64,000 bases of DNA from Paenibacillus faecis (lineage in GTDB: Bacteria > Bacillota > Bacilli > Paenibacillales > Paenibacillaceae). Of the stretch, positions 63,444-64,000 are shown piece by piece (position 1 is the stretch's first letter; each line of letters begins with the position of its first letter). The stretch spans positions 558,001 to 622,000 of the forward strand of contig NZ_VSDO01000003.1 in assembly GCF_008084145.1 (NCBI RefSeq). The letters run 5' to 3'. The notes beneath the pieces were generated by a model. That model made no database searches, was not told the DNA's origin, and was given only the letters and a program-made list of their open reading frames with translations. A program made the translations under genes and the position numbers.

Positions 63444-64000
63444 TTACTTCAAATACGCTTTGGCCACGTCGATAAGGTCCTGCTTGCTTAAATTTCCGCC
63501 GACATCCTCTATATGGTATTGAATATGAAACTCACTGTCCGGAATACTGTACACAAAGGTGATCCCTTTCCCCTTGCTGATTTCCCTGCTTTTTTCTTTG
63601 CCGGGCTCGCTCTTATATTCGGTGTACAACAGCTCCGCTCCGTTGACTTTCAGTTTTTCCGTCTTCACTCCGTCTTCTTGGGAAGGGCTCCGAAGGATCA
63701 CCGTTTTTCCATCGGATTTGATGGCCTGAACCAGCAACTGGTTACTGCCATGTTTGTAAGTGCTGAACAGGTTCCAATGGTTGCCGGACAGCTGCAGCGG
63801 ATGCATTGCGTAACCTTTGCCCGATTCGCCGGCTTGCCGCTCCAATTGGTCTGTCAGGTTGGCCAGCTCCTCATCGGACAACGTAAGAGGGTCATACGTA
63901 AGGCTGGCGTTCTCGAACTTATACTTCTTCACTGTATCCAAAATTTTAACATGCTGCCCCTTTAACTGTTCGCGCAGTTTGGAGGATGCCGTAAAACTCA
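63444..64000 (-). CDS. DUF4367-type protein, paralogue of the anti-sigma factor (partial, cut by window edge)
   Basis: The frame is open through the right edge; about 185 residues are visible, beginning FTASSKLREQLKGQHVKIL. It parallels the extracytoplasmic part of the anti-sigma factor at 61867-62841 almost line for line (KLREQLKGQ against TLREQLKGQ, YKFENASLTYDP against YKFESARVTYLP, and the same YHIEDVGG end). Its N-terminus lies outside the window. It is on the same strand and ends 53 bp before the sigma gene, so it is probably in the same operon and arose by tandem duplication. Confidence 0.85.
   Translation of the reverse strand, partial: SFTASSKLREQLKGQHVKILDTVKKYKFENASLTYDPLTLSDEELANLTDQLERQAGESGKGYAMHPLQLSGNHWNLFSTYKHGSNQLLVQAIKSDGKTVILRSPSQEDGVKTEKLKVNGAELLYTEYKSEPGKEKSREISKGKGITFVYSIPDSEFHIQYHIEDVGGNLSKQDLIDVAKAYLK

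Overview
The window looks like chromosomal DNA from a Paenibacillus-type bacterium (Bacillota, Paenibacillaceae). The evidence is a moderately high GC content with AGGAGG-type ribosome binding sites and frequent GTG/TTG starts; a CUT1 transporter trio of the LplB/YtcP/lipoprotein type; a GH9 plus GH48 cellulase pair with CBM3 domains; an SLH-anchored surface protein; a large GH87-like glucanase; and an ECF sigma/anti-sigma pair. No rRNA, tRNA or CRISPR array was seen.

Layout. 0-8 kb: end of a LacI-family regulator, then a co-directional sugar operon (BadF/BadG-type sugar kinase, GH4 phospho-glycosidase, two permeases, solute-binding lipoprotein, secreted glycosidase-like protein). 8-16 kb: a secreted double-CBM21 protein, two SDR oxidoreductases, an HxlR regulator, an AT-rich block of three small exported proteins, then a MazG-like pyrophosphohydrolase with a Schlafen-group helicase (DUF2075). 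A decayed copy of the helicase 3' end lies on the far side of the AT-rich block. 16-27 kb: a multidomain GH87-like alpha-1,3-glucanase, a surface protein carrying an almost authentic eukaryotic ubiquitin domain directly after its signal peptide and three SLH repeats at its end, a 1.4-kb tandem repeat array, and a secreted nucleotidase with LysM. 27-40 kb: DUF4405 membrane protein, CE2-like esterase, O-antigen-ligase-like protein, copper-amine-oxidase-N domain protein, phosphoketolase behind a Rex-like operator, an intact single-gene IS66 element with an 8-bp target duplication, a GntR/HutC regulator, a TPR-SMI1 protein, and an EF-G-like protein without a GTPase domain. 40-46 kb: GH9 cellulase and GH48 cellobiohydrolase, the latter broken by a one-base frameshift. 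46-56 kb: lipoprotein amidohydrolase, an NAD/ADP-ribose operon (pnuC, nadR, NrtR, NADAR, bacterial PARG), deoxynucleoside kinase, spermidine-synthase-like methyltransferase, a possible SUKH protein and a YugN-like protein. 56-64 kb: TetR-SDR pair with four matching operators, a five-gene Ycf46/Ycf35/DUF2997/HhH/radical-SAM operon, and an ECF sigma factor with its anti-sigma factor next to a truncated paralogue of it.

How the genes work together. Much of the window is polysaccharide use: cellulose (GH9/GH48), alpha-1,3-glucan (GH87-like), and an imported sugar that appears to be phosphorylated inside the cell before GH4 cleavage. A second theme is nucleotide and NAD metabolism: a nicotinamide riboside salvage operon coupled to enzymes that remove ADP-ribose.

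Most unusual observations: (1) a secreted, S-layer-type protein whose predicted mature N-terminus is a ubiquitin fold with 63 of 76 residues identical to human ubiquitin but no Gly-Gly; (2) a rigid 188-bp intergenic element with four quasi-palindromes at conserved spacing, present seven times in 64 kb; (3) the Ycf46-Ycf35-DUF2997-radical SAM operon, in which the radical SAM protein ends in a DUF2997-like tail; (4) the NAD/ADP-ribose operon. Identifications rest on reading the translated sequence; no database search was run.
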